A program made the translations under genes and the position numbers. Positions 36,169-45,009 of a DNA stretch of 64,000 nt are shown here, piece after piece. The notes below the pieces were generated by a model. It was not told the DNA's origin. It worked only from the letters and a program-made list of their open reading frames with translations, and made no database searches. Origin of the DNA: Rhizobium sp. N324 (lineage in GTDB: Bacteria > Pseudomonadota > Alphaproteobacteria > Rhizobiales > Rhizobiaceae); assembly GCF_001664485.1 (NCBI RefSeq), contig NZ_CP013630.1:685001-749000 (forward strand). The letters run 5' to 3'. Position 1 is the first letter of the stretch. Each line of letters starts with the position of its first letter.

Positions 36169-36513
36169 ATGATCAGCAGCGTCCAGAATGTCAGCAACCT
36201 TTCGATGACGCGCGCGCTCGGCGCCGTCGACACCGAAAATTCCGCCTCGTCGTCTGCCGCCACCATGCCAGGCACCGCTGGTGCGGCTGCCAATAATATG
36301 AGCTTCGCCTCCGTCATGGGCAACATGGCAACCGACGCGGTCACCAGCCTGAAGGGTGCGGAAAGCATGTCCTTTGCCGGAATCAAGGGCACGGCGACGA
36401 CGCGTGAAGTCGTCGATTCCATGCTCCAGGCCGAGCAGACGCTGCAGACGGCGATCGCCATCCGCGACAAGGTCGTCTCGGCCTTTCTCGAAGTCACCAA
36501 GATGCAGATGTAA
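36169..36513 (+). CDS. fliE: MS ring-rod junction protein FliE
   Basis: A 114-residue protein; the C-terminal half carries the FliE signature (SMLQAEQTLQTAIAIRDKVVSAFLEVTKMQM). The N-terminal half is flexible and rich in S, A and N. It joins the rod to the MS ring. Its place between flgC and flgG is usual in rhizobia. Confidence 0.92.
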   Translation: MISSVQNVSNLSMTRALGAVDTENSASSSAATMPGTAGAAANNMSFASVMGNMATDAVTSLKGAESMSFAGIKGTATTREVVDSMLQAEQTLQTAIAIRDKVVSAFLEVTKMQM

Positions 36514-36532
36514 CTGATTTGAGGACGAACAC

Positions 36533-37321
36533 ATGAGAGCGCTCGCCATTGCAGCAACGGGCATGGATGCCCAGCAGACCAATCTGGAAGTTATCGCGAA
36601 TAATATCGCCAACATCAATACAACCGGTTTCAAGCGCGCGCGCGCCGAATTCTCCGATCTTCTCTACCAGACCGAACGCGCCAAGGGTGTCGCCAACCGC
36701 GCCAATCAGGCCGTCGTTCCCGAAGGCGCCAATATCGGCCTCGGCGTCCAGACCTCGGCGGTCCGCAATCTGCATCTGCAGGGCGAACTGACCCAGACCG
36801 GCAACGATCTCGACGTGGCGCTGATCGGCAAAGGCTTCTTCCAGATCCAGTCGACCGACGGGACGACGCTTTACACCCGCGCCGGCGCCTTCAACAAGAA
36901 CGACCAGGGCCAGCTCGTTACCATCGACGGCTACGAGGTCCTGCCGGGCATCACCATTCCGACGGGCTCGACCGAGCTGACGATCAGCCGCTCCGGCCAG
37001 GTTTCGGCCAAATTGCCGGGTGCGGCCGATGCGACCGTGCTCGGCCAGCTGACCCTTGCCGACTTCGTCAACGAGGCGGGCCTCCAGCCGCTCGGCGACA
37101 ATCTCTTCCAGGAAACGGCGGCCTCCGGCGAAGCCGTCGTCGGCAATCCCGACGAGGAAGGTTTCGCCTACATGAAGCAGGGTTATCTGGAATCGTCGAA
37201 CGTCGACCCGGTGAAGGAAATCACCGAGCTGATCTCGGCCCAGCGCGCTTACGAAATGAATTCCAAGGTGATCACCACCGCTGATGAAATGGCCTCCATC
37301 GTCAGCAAGAACCTGAAGTAA
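36533..37321 (+). CDS. flgG: Flagellar distal rod protein FlgG
   Basis: A 262-residue rod protein: [35 protein letters not shown] at the start, the middle LIGKGFFQI motif, and the C-terminal [29 protein letters not shown]. Length and motifs match FlgG closely. A GAGGACG motif precedes the ATG. Confidence 0.97.
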   Translation: MRALAIAATGMDAQQTNLEVIANNIANINTTGFKRARAEFSDLLYQTERAKGVANRANQAVVPEGANIGLGVQTSAVRNLHLQGELTQTGNDLDVALIGKGFFQIQSTDGTTLYTRAGAFNKNDQGQLVTIDGYEVLPGITIPTGSTELTISRSGQVSAKLPGAADATVLGQLTLADFVNEAGLQPLGDNLFQETAASGEAVVGNPDEEGFAYMKQGYLESSNVDPVKEITELISAQRAYEMNSKVITTADEMASIVSKNLK

Positions 37322-37337
37322 AGGGAAGGGCCGAAAC

Positions 37338-37820
37338 ATGATGTTTTGCCGGGCAGGACACATCTCAGGATGGGTGGCGGCAGCCACGATCGCAATCGCG
37401 GGCATTTTCGCGCCCGCGGACGTGGATGCCGGCATGGGTTATGCCGTCGTCCCGACGACGATCATCTACCCCGGCGACACATTGTCGGCCAGCCAGCTTC
37501 AGGAGGTCGAGGTCACCAACCCCAACCTCGCCGGCGATTTCGCCAAATCCATTTCCCAGGTCGAAGGCCTGGTCTCCAAGCGCACATTGCTGCCGGGCCG
37601 CACGATTTCGGTTGCAGGCCTGCGTGAGCCCTATACGGTGACACGCGGCTCCTCGATCCGCCTCGTCTTCTCGCTCGGCGCGATGACCATCTCAGCCGCC
37701 GGCTCGCCGCTCGAAGACGGCGCCACCGGGCAGCTGATCCGCGCGCGCAATATGGATTCCGGCGTCATCGTCAGCGGCACGGTGCTTGCGGACGGCACGG
37801 TCCATGTGAGGGCAAAATGA
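37338..37820 (+). CDS. flgA: P-ring assembly chaperone FlgA
   Basis: A 160-residue periplasmic protein with a signal peptide (about 1-32, cleavage after VDAG) and a SAF-like domain (VEGLVSKRTLLPGRTISVAGLREPYTV, then the C-terminal IRARNMDSGVIVSGTVLADG). It helps FlgI polymerise around the rod. The end overlaps the flgI start by 4 bases. Confidence 0.93.
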   Translation: MMFCRAGHISGWVAAATIAIAGIFAPADVDAGMGYAVVPTTIIYPGDTLSASQLQEVEVTNPNLAGDFAKSISQVEGLVSKRTLLPGRTISVAGLREPYTVTRGSSIRLVFSLGAMTISAAGSPLEDGATGQLIRARNMDSGVIVSGTVLADGTVHVRAK

Positions 37821-38938
37821 AATTGTTCTTCCGGTTTTTGACCCTTGTCGCGGTTCTCGCCATGAGCCTGGCCGACGTCGCGCCCGCCTTCGCGCTGACT
37901 TCCCGCATCAAGGATATCGCCTCGCTTCAGGCCGGCCGCGACAACCAGCTGATCGGCTATGGTCTGATCGTCGGCCTGCAGGGGACCGGCGACGGTTTCC
38001 GTGCCTCGCCGTTTACCGAGCAGTCGATGCGGGCGATGCTGCAGAACCTCGGCATCTCGACGCAGGGCGGCCAGTCCAACGCCAAGAATACGGCGGCCGT
38101 CATGGTCACCGCCAACCTGCCGCCCTTCGCAAGCCCCGGCAGCCGCATCGACGTGACGGTGAGCTCGCTCGGCGACGCAACGTCGCTGCGCGGCGGCACG
38201 CTCGTCATGACCTCGCTTTCCGGCGCCGACGGCCAGATCTACGCCGTCGCGCAGGGCGCGGCGATCGTCACCGGCTTCCAGGCCCAGGGCCAGGCCGCGA
38301 CCGTGACCGAAGGTGTAACCACCGCCGGCCGCGTGCCCGGCGGCGCCATTATCGAACGCGAACTGCCGTCCCGCTTCAAGGACTCGGTCAATCTCGTCCT
38401 GCAGCTGCGCAATCCCGATTTCTCGACGGCGATCCGCATCGCCGACATCGTCAACGGTTATGCCTCGGCGCGTTTCGGCGGCCCGGTGGCGGAAGCCAAG
38501 GATTCGCAGGAAGTGGTGATCCAGAAGCCGCGCCAGGCCGATCTCACCCGGCTGATGGCCGACATCGAAAATCTCATCGTCGAAACCGATACACCGGCGA
38601 AGGTCGTCATCAACGAGCGCACCGGAACGATCGTCATCGGCTCCGACGTCCGCGTCTCGCCGGTTGCCGTCAGCTACGGTACCTTGACGGTGCAGGTCAC
38701 CGAGACGCCGCAGATCATCCAGCCCGAGCCCTTTTCGCGCGGCCGGACCGCGGTCCAGCCGCAGACCGATATCGCGGCTGAGCAGACCGGCGGGCGCGTC
38801 GCCATCATCGACGGTCCCGACCTCAGGACCCTCGTTGCCGGCCTCAACAATATCGGCGTGAAACCGGATGGCATCATCGCCATTCTCCAGGGCATCAAAT
38901 CGGCGGGCGCCCTGCAGGCGGAGCTTGTGCTGCAATGA
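37817..38938 (+). CDS. flgI: Flagellar P-ring protein FlgI
   Basis: A 373-residue periplasmic ring protein with a cleavable signal (about 1-26, ending APAFA). Signature blocks: RIKDIASLQAGRDNQLIGYGLIVGLQGTGDG, NVAAVMVTANLPPFA-like region (TAAVMVTANLPPFASPG), and the C-terminal LVAGLNNIGVKPDGIIAILQGIKSAGALQAEL. It starts inside the flgA stop (ATGA) and its stop overlaps motE the same way. Confidence 0.97.
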   Translation: MKLFFRFLTLVAVLAMSLADVAPAFALTSRIKDIASLQAGRDNQLIGYGLIVGLQGTGDGFRASPFTEQSMRAMLQNLGISTQGGQSNAKNTAAVMVTANLPPFASPGSRIDVTVSSLGDATSLRGGTLVMTSLSGADGQIYAVAQGAAIVTGFQAQGQAATVTEGVTTAGRVPGGAIIERELPSRFKDSVNLVLQLRNPDFSTAIRIADIVNGYASARFGGPVAEAKDSQEVVIQKPRQADLTRLMADIENLIVETDTPAKVVINERTGTIVIGSDVRVSPVAVSYGTLTVQVTETPQIIQPEPFSRGRTAVQPQTDIAAEQTGGRVAIIDGPDLRTLVAGLNNIGVKPDGIIAILQGIKSAGALQAELVLQ

Positions 38939-39474
38939 TAAAGATCATCAAAGACATGACGGTCCTGCAATTGCTGCGTCGGCTGGCGCTGCCGGCAGCA
39001 GGCCTCGTCCTTCTGTCGATCCCGGGCGCCTTCGCGCAGGAGCATGCGCCGGCGGGCGACATCACTTCCCAGGACGAGGTCAAGCAGTTCTGCACCAACA
39101 TCGCCGACCCCGCTCGCGACCAGCGTTACCTGCTGCAGAAGCAGGAACTGGAAAAGCTTCGCGCCGACATCGACGCCCGCATGGCCGAGATGGACAAGCG
39201 CAAGGCCGAATACCAGGACTGGCTGAAACGGCGCGACGATTTCCTGAAGCAGGCGGAAGCCGGCTTGACCGACATCTACAAGAAGATGAAGCCGGATGCG
39301 GCCGCACAGCAGCTGCAGGATATGAATATCGAGGTGGCCTCCGCCGTGATCATGCGGCTCGGACCGCGCCAGTCGAGCCTCATCCTCAACGAGATGGACG
39401 CGAAGAAGGCCGCGGCCATCGCCAGCGTCATCGCCAGTGCGTCCGATCCCAATACGTCGAAGGATCCTTCATGA
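38935..39474 (+). CDS. motE: MotE, periplasmic chaperone for MotC
   Basis: A 179-residue secreted protein: signal peptide about 1-33 (ending FAQE), then a coiled-coil segment (RYLLQKQELEKLRADIDARMAEMDKRKAEYQDWLKRRDDF) and a C-terminal MgtE-N-like helical region (AAQQLQDMNIEVASAVIMRLGPRQSSLILNEM). The position between flgI and flgH matches rhizobial MotE, known to stabilise MotC. C27/C52-type cysteines are sparse: one cysteine (FCTNIAD) remains in the mature part, which may allow a disulfide-linked dimer. Confidence 0.88.
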   Translation: MIKIIKDMTVLQLLRRLALPAAGLVLLSIPGAFAQEHAPAGDITSQDEVKQFCTNIADPARDQRYLLQKQELEKLRADIDARMAEMDKRKAEYQDWLKRRDDFLKQAEAGLTDIYKKMKPDAAAQQLQDMNIEVASAVIMRLGPRQSSLILNEMDAKKAAAIASVIASASDPNTSKDPS

Positions 39475-40187
39475 ATATGCGTTTTTCGGCCGCGATCGCC
39501 GCCCTCGCACTCCTTGCAGGTTGCCAGTCTCCGACGGCAGTCAGCGAGATCGGCCGCGCGCCCGCCATGAGCCCGATCGGCAGCGGCCTGGCCTATGGCC
39601 AGACGCCGCAGATGGCGCTTTATCCGAAGCAGCCGCGCGCCGTGGCGCAGGGTTATTCGCTGTGGAGCGATTCGCAGGCAGCGCTCTTCAAGGATGCGCG
39701 CGCGCTCAACGTCGGCGACATCCTGACGGTCGACATCCAGATCAACGACAAGGCCTCCTTCGACAACGAGACCAATCGAAGCCGCACGAATTCGAGCGGC
39801 ATGAACTGGGACGTCAACGCCCAGATCTTCGGCTGGACGCCTGAGTCCAAGACCGACCTGACTTACGGCTCAGACACCAGCACCGACGGCAAGGGCAAGA
39901 TCGAGCGCACCGACAAGATCACCCTTCTGGTCGCCGCCGTTGTCACCGGCATTCTCGAAAACGGCAACCTCGTCATCTCGGGCTCGCAGGAAGTCCGGCT
40001 GAACCAGGAGCTGCGCATCCTGAACGTCGCCGGTATCGTTCGTCCGCAGGACGTCAATGCCGACAACCAGATCTCCTACGACAAGATCGCCGAAGCCCGC
40101 ATCTCCTACGGTGGCCGCGGTCGCCTGATGGAAGTGCAGCAGCCTCCGCGCGGCCAGCAGGCCGTCGATCTTTTCTCGCCGCTTTGA
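39471..40187 (+). CDS. flgH: Flagellar L-ring lipoprotein FlgH
   Basis: A 238-residue outer-membrane ring lipoprotein. The lipobox is LLAGC with the lipidated cysteine at residue 18. Conserved blocks: SLWSDSQAALFKDARALNVGDILTV, NEFERHEL-equivalent RTNSSGMNWD, and GILENGNLVISGSQEVRLNQE. The ATG overlaps the motE stop by 4 bases. Confidence 0.95.
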   Translation: MNMRFSAAIAALALLAGCQSPTAVSEIGRAPAMSPIGSGLAYGQTPQMALYPKQPRAVAQGYSLWSDSQAALFKDARALNVGDILTVDIQINDKASFDNETNRSRTNSSGMNWDVNAQIFGWTPESKTDLTYGSDTSTDGKGKIERTDKITLLVAAVVTGILENGNLVISGSQEVRLNQELRILNVAGIVRPQDVNADNQISYDKIAEARISYGGRGRLMEVQQPPRGQQAVDLFSPL

Positions 40188-40199
40188 GGCTGAACGACG

Positions 40200-40706
40200 A
40201 TGGCAGAGCCAGACGTAAGCGCAGGTCAACCGAAGAAGAAATCCGCCACGCTGATGACGATCATCGGCATCGCCGTCCTGACGCTGCTCGGCGCCGGCGG
40301 CGGCTGGGCGGTCGGCACGATCGTCGCGCCCAACATCAAGGGCGCCAAGGAGGCCGAGCAGGCCAAGGACGCCGAGGCCAAGAAAAAGGCCGAGGAAGGC
40401 CTGGCCCACATTTCGACCGAGGCCAACAACGTCGTCCAGCTCGAGCCGATCACCTCGAACCTCGCTTACCCCTCGGAAAACTGGGTTCGACTCGAGGTCG
40501 CGCTGCTGTTCAACGGGCCGCCGGATGTCAAGGTTTCCGAGGATATTCACCAGGATATCCTCGCTTATATCAGGACCGTTTCCCTTCAGCAGATCGAGGG
40601 GCCGCGGGGCTTTCAATATCTCAAGGATGACATACAGGAACGTGTTGACCTTCGCTCGCAAGGGCGGGTATCGAAGGTCATGTTCAGGACATTTGTCATC
40701 GAATGA
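40200..40706 (+). CDS. fliL: Flagellar basal-body-associated protein FliL
   Basis: A 168-residue single-pass inner-membrane protein that rings the stator. N-terminal cytoplasmic segment, membrane helix at about 19-42 (LMTIIGIAVLTLLGAGGGWAVG), a charged stalk and a periplasmic domain with VRLEVALLFNGPPDV and the C-terminal VSKVMFRTFVIE. The stop overlaps the fliP ATG by 4 bases. Confidence 0.93.
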   Translation: MAEPDVSAGQPKKKSATLMTIIGIAVLTLLGAGGGWAVGTIVAPNIKGAKEAEQAKDAEAKKKAEEGLAHISTEANNVVQLEPITSNLAYPSENWVRLEVALLFNGPPDVKVSEDIHQDILAYIRTVSLQQIEGPRGFQYLKDDIQERVDLRSQGRVSKVMFRTFVIE

Positions 40707-41440
40707 TTCGTCTCATAGTTTTCCTTGCCGCCATGATGGCGGTACCGGAACTGGCGGTGGCACAGCAGCTGCCGACTGACTTGTTGAACGTGCCGGTCGA
40801 TGGCTCCGTCGCCGCCTGGATCATCCGCACATTCGGCCTGCTGACCGTTCTTTCGGTCGCGCCGGGCATCCTGATCATGGTGACGAGCTTCCCGCGCTTC
40901 GTCATCGCCTTCTCGATCCTGCGCTCGGGCATGGGCCTCTCCTCGACGCCCTCCAACATGATCCTGCTGTCGCTGTCGCTGTTCATGACCTTCTACGTCA
41001 TGTCGCCGACCTTCGATCAGGCCTGGCAGAACGGTGTGCAGCCGCTGCTTGCCAATCAGATCAACGAGACCGAGGCTGTCCAGCGCATCGCCGAACCCTT
41101 CCGCACCTTCATGGCGGCCAATACCCGCGACAAGGATCTGGCGCTTTTCGTCGATCTGGCGCGCGAGCGCGGGCAGAATATCCAGACATCAGGTCCGATC
41201 GACTATCGCGTGCTGATCCCGGCCTTCATGATTTCCGAAATCCGCCGCGGCTTCGAGATCGGCTTCCTCGTCGTGCTGCCGTTCCTCGTCATCGACCTCA
41301 TCGTCGCCACCATCACCATGGCGATGGGCATGATGATGCTGCCGCCGACGTCGATCTCGCTGCCGTTCAAGATTCTCTTCTTCGTGCTGATCGACGGCTG
41401 GAACCTGCTCGTCGGCAGTCTGGTGCGCTCGTTCAACTGA
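40703..41440 (+). CDS. fliP: Flagellar export-gate protein FliP
   Basis: A 245-residue membrane protein of the type III export gate. Cleavable signal peptide (about 1-20), helices at about 42-65, 80-100, 185-205 and 210-232, with FLPFLVIDLIVATITMAMGMMMLPP near the end and LRSGMGLSSTPSNMILLSLSLFMT in the middle. It is the last gene of the flgB operon and is followed by a very strong terminator. Confidence 0.97.
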   Translation: MIRLIVFLAAMMAVPELAVAQQLPTDLLNVPVDGSVAAWIIRTFGLLTVLSVAPGILIMVTSFPRFVIAFSILRSGMGLSSTPSNMILLSLSLFMTFYVMSPTFDQAWQNGVQPLLANQINETEAVQRIAEPFRTFMAANTRDKDLALFVDLARERGQNIQTSGPIDYRVLIPAFMISEIRRGFEIGFLVVLPFLVIDLIVATITMAMGMMMLPPTSISLPFKILFFVLIDGWNLLVGSLVRSFN

Positions 41441-41474
41441 TCGGCCACCGTTCATTTATTCGCTCCTATCGTCG

Positions 41475-41522
41475 TCAACGAGAAAACCCCGCCGGATCGT
41501 TCCGGCGGGGTTTTCTCGTTGA
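41475..41522. terminator. Strong bidirectional terminator between fliP and the GT41-like gene
   Basis: A perfect 22-base stem with a TCGT loop. The arms contain GAAAACCCCGCCGG and its complement, so each strand ends in TTTTCTC after a GC-rich core. It serves the fliP operon from the left and the leftward glycosyltransferase gene from the right, whose stop codon lies 12 bases beyond. Confidence 0.95.
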
Positions 41523-41533
41523 TGATTGAAAGC

Positions 41534-43450
41534 TTACTCGGTGGCGAACGGCGCCGTGCGCGGCGGCAGCGCCGCAATGTCCATGTGCTCGGGTTCGAGG
41601 CGCTGTTTGGCGCGCTCGGCCATGATTTCGTAAGCCTGCTCCAGATGGTCGCAGAAACGTTCGGCGTCGAAGAGCGGCGCAATATAGCGCTTCTCTTTCA
41701 GATGCGCCTTGTACTCGGCGATCCGTCCGGGATTCTGCGCCAGTTCGACGGCGAGATCCTCGTAGGCCTGCAGGTCGGTTGCAACGAGCTCGGGCAGGTC
41801 GATGGCCCGCAGCAGGCTCTCGCTGACGCGTGAGGCGAAGTTGGTGCCCTTGACGGTCAGCACCGGCAGGCCGCCCCAGAGCTGCTCCGAGGTGGTCGTG
41901 TGGCCGTTGACCGGGAAGGTGTCGATGCCGAGATCGGCCGCCTGCTGGCGGTCGATATGCTGTTCGTAGGGGGCGCGCGGGCAGAAAATGATGCGCTTAG
42001 GCGAAATGCCCGCCGTCTGGAACTGCTTCAAAAGGTTCGCCTGGTTGCGCGGCGTGTTCGCCATCAGCCAAAGCACGCTGTTCGGCGCCCGCTTGAGAAT
42101 GCGGCACCAGCTGTCGATCGTCTCCGGCGTGATCTTGCGGTTGCCGTTGAACGAGGCGAAGATGAAGGCCTCTTCCGGCAGACCCAGCTGCTCGCGGGTG
42201 ACCGGGCGCGGCTTCGGGCGGTGCATCGGGTCGTTCGGCTGATAGCTTTCCGGCAGCCGGCAGAATTTCTCATGGTAGAAGGGCTTGGCCACCTCGGGCA
42301 ATACCGAATGGTCGCCGATGACATAGTCGAGATCGATATTGACCGTGCTGCCGGGGAAACCGAGCCAGCCGACGTGGACCGGTGCCAGCGGCAGGTTGAA
42401 GACTGTCGCGCGGCTGCCAGAGGTATGGCCCTTCAGGTCGACCATGATGTCGATATTGTGCTCGCGCACGACCGCCAGCACCGCCTGGTCGGAGAAGCCG
42501 TGAACGTCGACGATCCGGCCCCAGCGGCTGCGGTCGGTCACATTGTGCTTCAGGTATTCCGGACCCGTATGGCAAAACAGCGTCACCTCGAACCGGTCCT
42601 TGTCGTGCAGTTCGAGGATGCGCTGCAACAGCTTCATCGTCGCATGGCGATCCCAGAAGTCCGACGACATGTAGCCGATCCGGATCTTGTTCGACCATGT
42701 ATGCGGCTGGTTGCGGCGGAGGGCTACCCGTTCCGGGTTGAGGGGGGTGGTGCCGATCGTCGCATGCCGGTTGAAATCCTCGTTGCCGCACCAGTGCAGA
42801 TGATAGAACGGGTTGTCCTTGCGCAGGATCTCGATATCGCCCTCCGCCAGGGCCGCGTCGATCACCGCCTGATGTTTGCTGGCCTCTTCGAAATCGTTGA
42901 ATTCGCGCGCGAAAACCAGATGCAGGAAGCGGAATGCGTGATTGCCGGGAAACCGCTTGAAGAGGTTGCGCGAGAGGCTCTGGTTGGTTGCGTCGTTCAG
43001 ATCGTCGCTCAGGAGCAGGGCAGCCAGGCGCATATGATCGGGATTGGCACTCTGTGACAGCACCGTCTTGAACGGGCGAATGATATCCCGCTGCTGCCGC
43101 TTCAGATAGATTGCGGTGATGATGAAGGCGAGTTCCGCGTCATCCTGCGCCTTGGCGAGGTTTCGCATGGCAATCAGCAGGGCATCATCCTCGTTGCCGA
43201 TCTCATAATGCAGCTTGGCAGCTTGTTTCTGGTATTCGTAGGCATTCGGCCCTTCGCAGTTGCCGGCCAGGCCATAGGCTTTCGCGGCATCGGCCTTGAA
43301 GCCGAGCTGCACGAGGTTCTTGGCCAGCAGCGCGTAGGTCTTGGCGTCCTGCTGGATATCCATGAGCTGGTTGAGCGTCGCCAAGGACTGTGTGTAGCGG
43401 CCGGCCTGGTAATCTCTGGATGCCGCAGAGAACGAAACTTTGCTGTTCAA
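41534..43450 (-). CDS. SPINDLY/GT41-like O-GlcNAc-transferase family protein
   Basis: A 638-residue cytoplasmic protein. TPR-like helical repeats fill about 1-200 (ASRDYQAGRYTQSLATLNQL, ALLAKNLVQLGFKADAAKAYGLAG). The catalytic GT41 region follows: IRIGYMSSDFWDRHATMKLL, VDLKGHTSGSR, PVHVGWLGFPGST and FASFNGNRKITPETIDSWCRIL, then NGHTTTSEQLWGGLPVLTVKG. I chose a TTG start at 43450 because GGAG lies about 9 bases upstream; the next upstream ATG lacks support. The gene lies between the flagellar export genes and the flagellin cluster, so flagellins are the obvious candidate substrate. That is inference. Confidence 0.85.
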   Translation of the reverse strand: MNSKVSFSAASRDYQAGRYTQSLATLNQLMDIQQDAKTYALLAKNLVQLGFKADAAKAYGLAGNCEGPNAYEYQKQAAKLHYEIGNEDDALLIAMRNLAKAQDDAELAFIITAIYLKRQQRDIIRPFKTVLSQSANPDHMRLAALLLSDDLNDATNQSLSRNLFKRFPGNHAFRFLHLVFAREFNDFEEASKHQAVIDAALAEGDIEILRKDNPFYHLHWCGNEDFNRHATIGTTPLNPERVALRRNQPHTWSNKIRIGYMSSDFWDRHATMKLLQRILELHDKDRFEVTLFCHTGPEYLKHNVTDRSRWGRIVDVHGFSDQAVLAVVREHNIDIMVDLKGHTSGSRATVFNLPLAPVHVGWLGFPGSTVNIDLDYVIGDHSVLPEVAKPFYHEKFCRLPESYQPNDPMHRPKPRPVTREQLGLPEEAFIFASFNGNRKITPETIDSWCRILKRAPNSVLWLMANTPRNQANLLKQFQTAGISPKRIIFCPRAPYEQHIDRQQAADLGIDTFPVNGHTTTSEQLWGGLPVLTVKGTNFASRVSESLLRAIDLPELVATDLQAYEDLAVELAQNPGRIAEYKAHLKEKRYIAPLFDAERFCDHLEQAYEIMAERAKQRLEPEHMDIAALPPRTAPFATE

Positions 43451-43801
43451 AACCCAACTCCGTGAAGGAAATGTTCTGGCATGGCTGTCGATTGCCGACA
43501 CGCACGAGCCGTCCTCCCCGAAAACGGGTGGGTCGATCCGATGATGCTATCCCGGCGCCTGCCACATTGTCATGTGAAGCTTGCTTGAAACCGGTGCGCC
43601 TCATGAAGACGCTTCCTTTCATGAGAGAAAACGGTTTCTTTCCCCGTATGTTAGCATGCGAAGGAATTGATTCAGCCGGCATTAACTATGCGATGTAAGG
43701 AGCCTGCACGGGGCCTCTATTTTTAAGAAGTTGGCAAGCATTGGCTGCGAGATTGCCCTGGACATGACGGGTTTGGGCCAAACAAAAAAAGGCGCCGAGT
43801 A
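43451..43801. promoter_or_regulatory. Region between glycosyltransferase and flaA
   Basis: No convincing gene. It should contain divergent promoters for the glycosyltransferase and flaA. Features seen: a perfect inverted repeat at 43601-43626, a small AACGGTT palindrome near 43631-43637, and an AT-rich segment with CTATTTTTAAG near 43714-43728 upstream of flaA. Confidence 0.4.
43601..43626. promoter_or_regulatory. Perfect inverted repeat upstream of the glycosyltransferase (candidate operator)
   Basis: CTCATGAA (43601-43608) and TTCATGAG (43619-43626) are perfect complements around a 10-base centre. It lies about 150 bases upstream of the glycosyltransferase start and 255 upstream of flaA. 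The overall length matches the 26-base palindrome before rem, though the sequence differs. Confidence 0.4.
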
Positions 43802-43815
43802 GCATGAAGCTGGTC
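43802..43815 (+). promoter_or_regulatory. Conserved flagellin upstream element, flaA copy
   Basis: GCATGAAGCTGGTC, 79 bases before the flaA ATG. Matching elements lie 80 bases before flaB and 78 before flaC. The fixed spacing suggests a core-promoter or activator site. Confidence 0.55.
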
Positions 43816-43823
43816 CGTCATCG

Positions 43824-43875
43824 CCGGTACTTAGTCCGGTATGTCCTCCTTTTTGTATCTAGTTTCCAGGGGACA
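43824..43875 (+). promoter_or_regulatory. flaA leader: tandem hairpins, second masks the ribosome-binding site
   Basis: First hairpin CCGG (43824-43827), 8-base loop, CCGG (43836-43839). Second hairpin TGTCCTC (43842-43848) pairs with GGGGACA (43869-43875), all seven positions paired (one T-G). The GGGG is the Shine-Dalgarno, 8 bases before ATG 43881. The same layout occurs before flaB and flaC, with a C-G to T-A exchange at one stem position. Confidence 0.7.
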
Positions 43876-43880
43876 GATTT

Positions 43881-44786
43881 ATGACAAGCATTAACACCAA
43901 CACTTCCGCACAGGCCGCTCTCCAGACGCTGCGCGACGTCAACCAGGGTCTCCAGTCAACCCAGGCTCACGTTTCGTCCGGCTATCGTGTCGGCAAGGCA
44001 TCTGACAACGCGGCATATTGGTCGATCGCAACGACCATGCGCTCGGACAACAAGGCACTTTCCGCCGTTTCCGACGCTCTCGGCATGGGTGCTGCCAAGG
44101 TCGACACCGCTTACACCGCCATGGACAGCGCCATCGACGTCGTCGGCGACATCAAGGCCAAGCTGGTTGCCGCCACTGAAAACGGCGTCGACAAGGCCAA
44201 GGTCCAGGAAGAAATCGGCCAGCTGCAGGAGCAGTTGAAGAGCATCGCTCAGTCGGCTTCCTTCAACGGCGAAAACTGGGTTGCCGGCGCTGACGGCACC
44301 AAGAGCGTCGTTTCGTCCTTCGTCCGTGACGGCTCCAACGCCGTTTCGGTCACCACGACCGACTACGTTCTCGACGACGGCTCCGCAGGCAACGTTCTGT
44401 TCGGCATGAGCAACGGCTCGGTCGAAACCTCCACGGGTATCCTCGGCACGTCGAATGGTGCGACCGGTTCTGTCTACTCGATGGACATCACCAACTTCAC
44501 CGCCGGCCAGATCCAGACGGCCCTGACCAACGTCGAAGCCGCTCTGAAGTCCATGACCAGCGCCGGTGCTGCTCTCGGCTCGCTCTCCAAGCGGATCGAC
44601 AGCCAGGACGAATTCGTGTCCGCTCTCAGCGACTCGATCGACTCCGGTGTCGGCCGTCTCGTCGACGCCAACATGGAAGAAGAATCTTCCAAGCTCAGCG
44701 CCCTGCAGACCCAGCAGCAGCTGGCGATCCAGTCGCTGTCGATCGCGAATTCCTCTTCGCAGAACATCCTGTCGCTCTTCCGCTAA
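43881..44786 (+). CDS. flaA: Flagellin FlaA
   Basis: A 301-residue short rhizobial flagellin consisting of the D0/D1 core with a reduced central part. N-terminal core: QAALQTLRDVNQGLQSTQAHVSSGYRVGKASDNAAYWSIA; C-terminal core: EEESSKLSALQTQQQLAIQSLSIANSSSQNILSLFR. In rhizobia FlaA is the principal subunit and is needed for a functional filament. It has its own promoter region and a structured leader, and a terminator follows at 44811. It is highly similar to FlaB and FlaC, indicating local duplication. Confidence 0.96.
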   Translation: MTSINTNTSAQAALQTLRDVNQGLQSTQAHVSSGYRVGKASDNAAYWSIATTMRSDNKALSAVSDALGMGAAKVDTAYTAMDSAIDVVGDIKAKLVAATENGVDKAKVQEEIGQLQEQLKSIAQSASFNGENWVAGADGTKSVVSSFVRDGSNAVSVTTTDYVLDDGSAGNVLFGMSNGSVETSTGILGTSNGATGSVYSMDITNFTAGQIQTALTNVEAALKSMTSAGAALGSLSKRIDSQDEFVSALSDSIDSGVGRLVDANMEEESSKLSALQTQQQLAIQSLSIANSSSQNILSLFR

Positions 44787-44810
44787 GAGCGGTCGGCAAA
44801 GGCCTTCTAG

Positions 44811-44848
44811 TTTCGCGGCCGGGTCATCCCCGGCCGCGAAATGTTTTA
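44811..44848 (+). terminator. Terminator after flaA
   Basis: TTTCGCGGCCGGG pairs with CCCGGCCGCGAAA around a short TCATC-type loop, followed by TGTTTT. It lies 25 bases after the flaA stop codon. Confidence 0.88.
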
Positions 44849-44987
44849 ACATAAGGTTAATGAAAATTCTCCTAAGTGTCAGATATTTTTACGCTATTTC
44901 CATTTTGAATTTAGCTTTCCTTAACCATCTTGCTGTTTTCTAGGCCCATCGAAACGGCGAGTTAACCTTAACGAGAATGGTTAACAG

Positions 44988-45001
44988 GCATGATGCTGAT
45001 C
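44988..45001 (+). promoter_or_regulatory. Conserved flagellin upstream element, flaB copy
   Basis: GCATGATGCTGATC, 80 bases before the flaB ATG. Farther upstream flaB and flaC also share TTAACCAT exactly 147 bases before each ATG, followed by TGCTGTTTTCT and then GGTTAACA, so most of the upstream region is duplicated. Confidence 0.55.
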
Positions 45002-45009
45002 GCTGTGGG

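Noticed and set aside
43390..43698. A 102-codon rightward frame upstream of flaA, including a possible 31-codon end
   Set aside because: It overlaps the start of the glycosyltransferase gene, has no ribosome-binding site and crosses the inverted repeat and promoter region.
43735..43760. Sigma-54 promoter upstream of flaA (TGGCAAGCATTGGC)
   Set aside because: The TTGC half is missing at the required spacing, and flaB and flaC have nothing similar.
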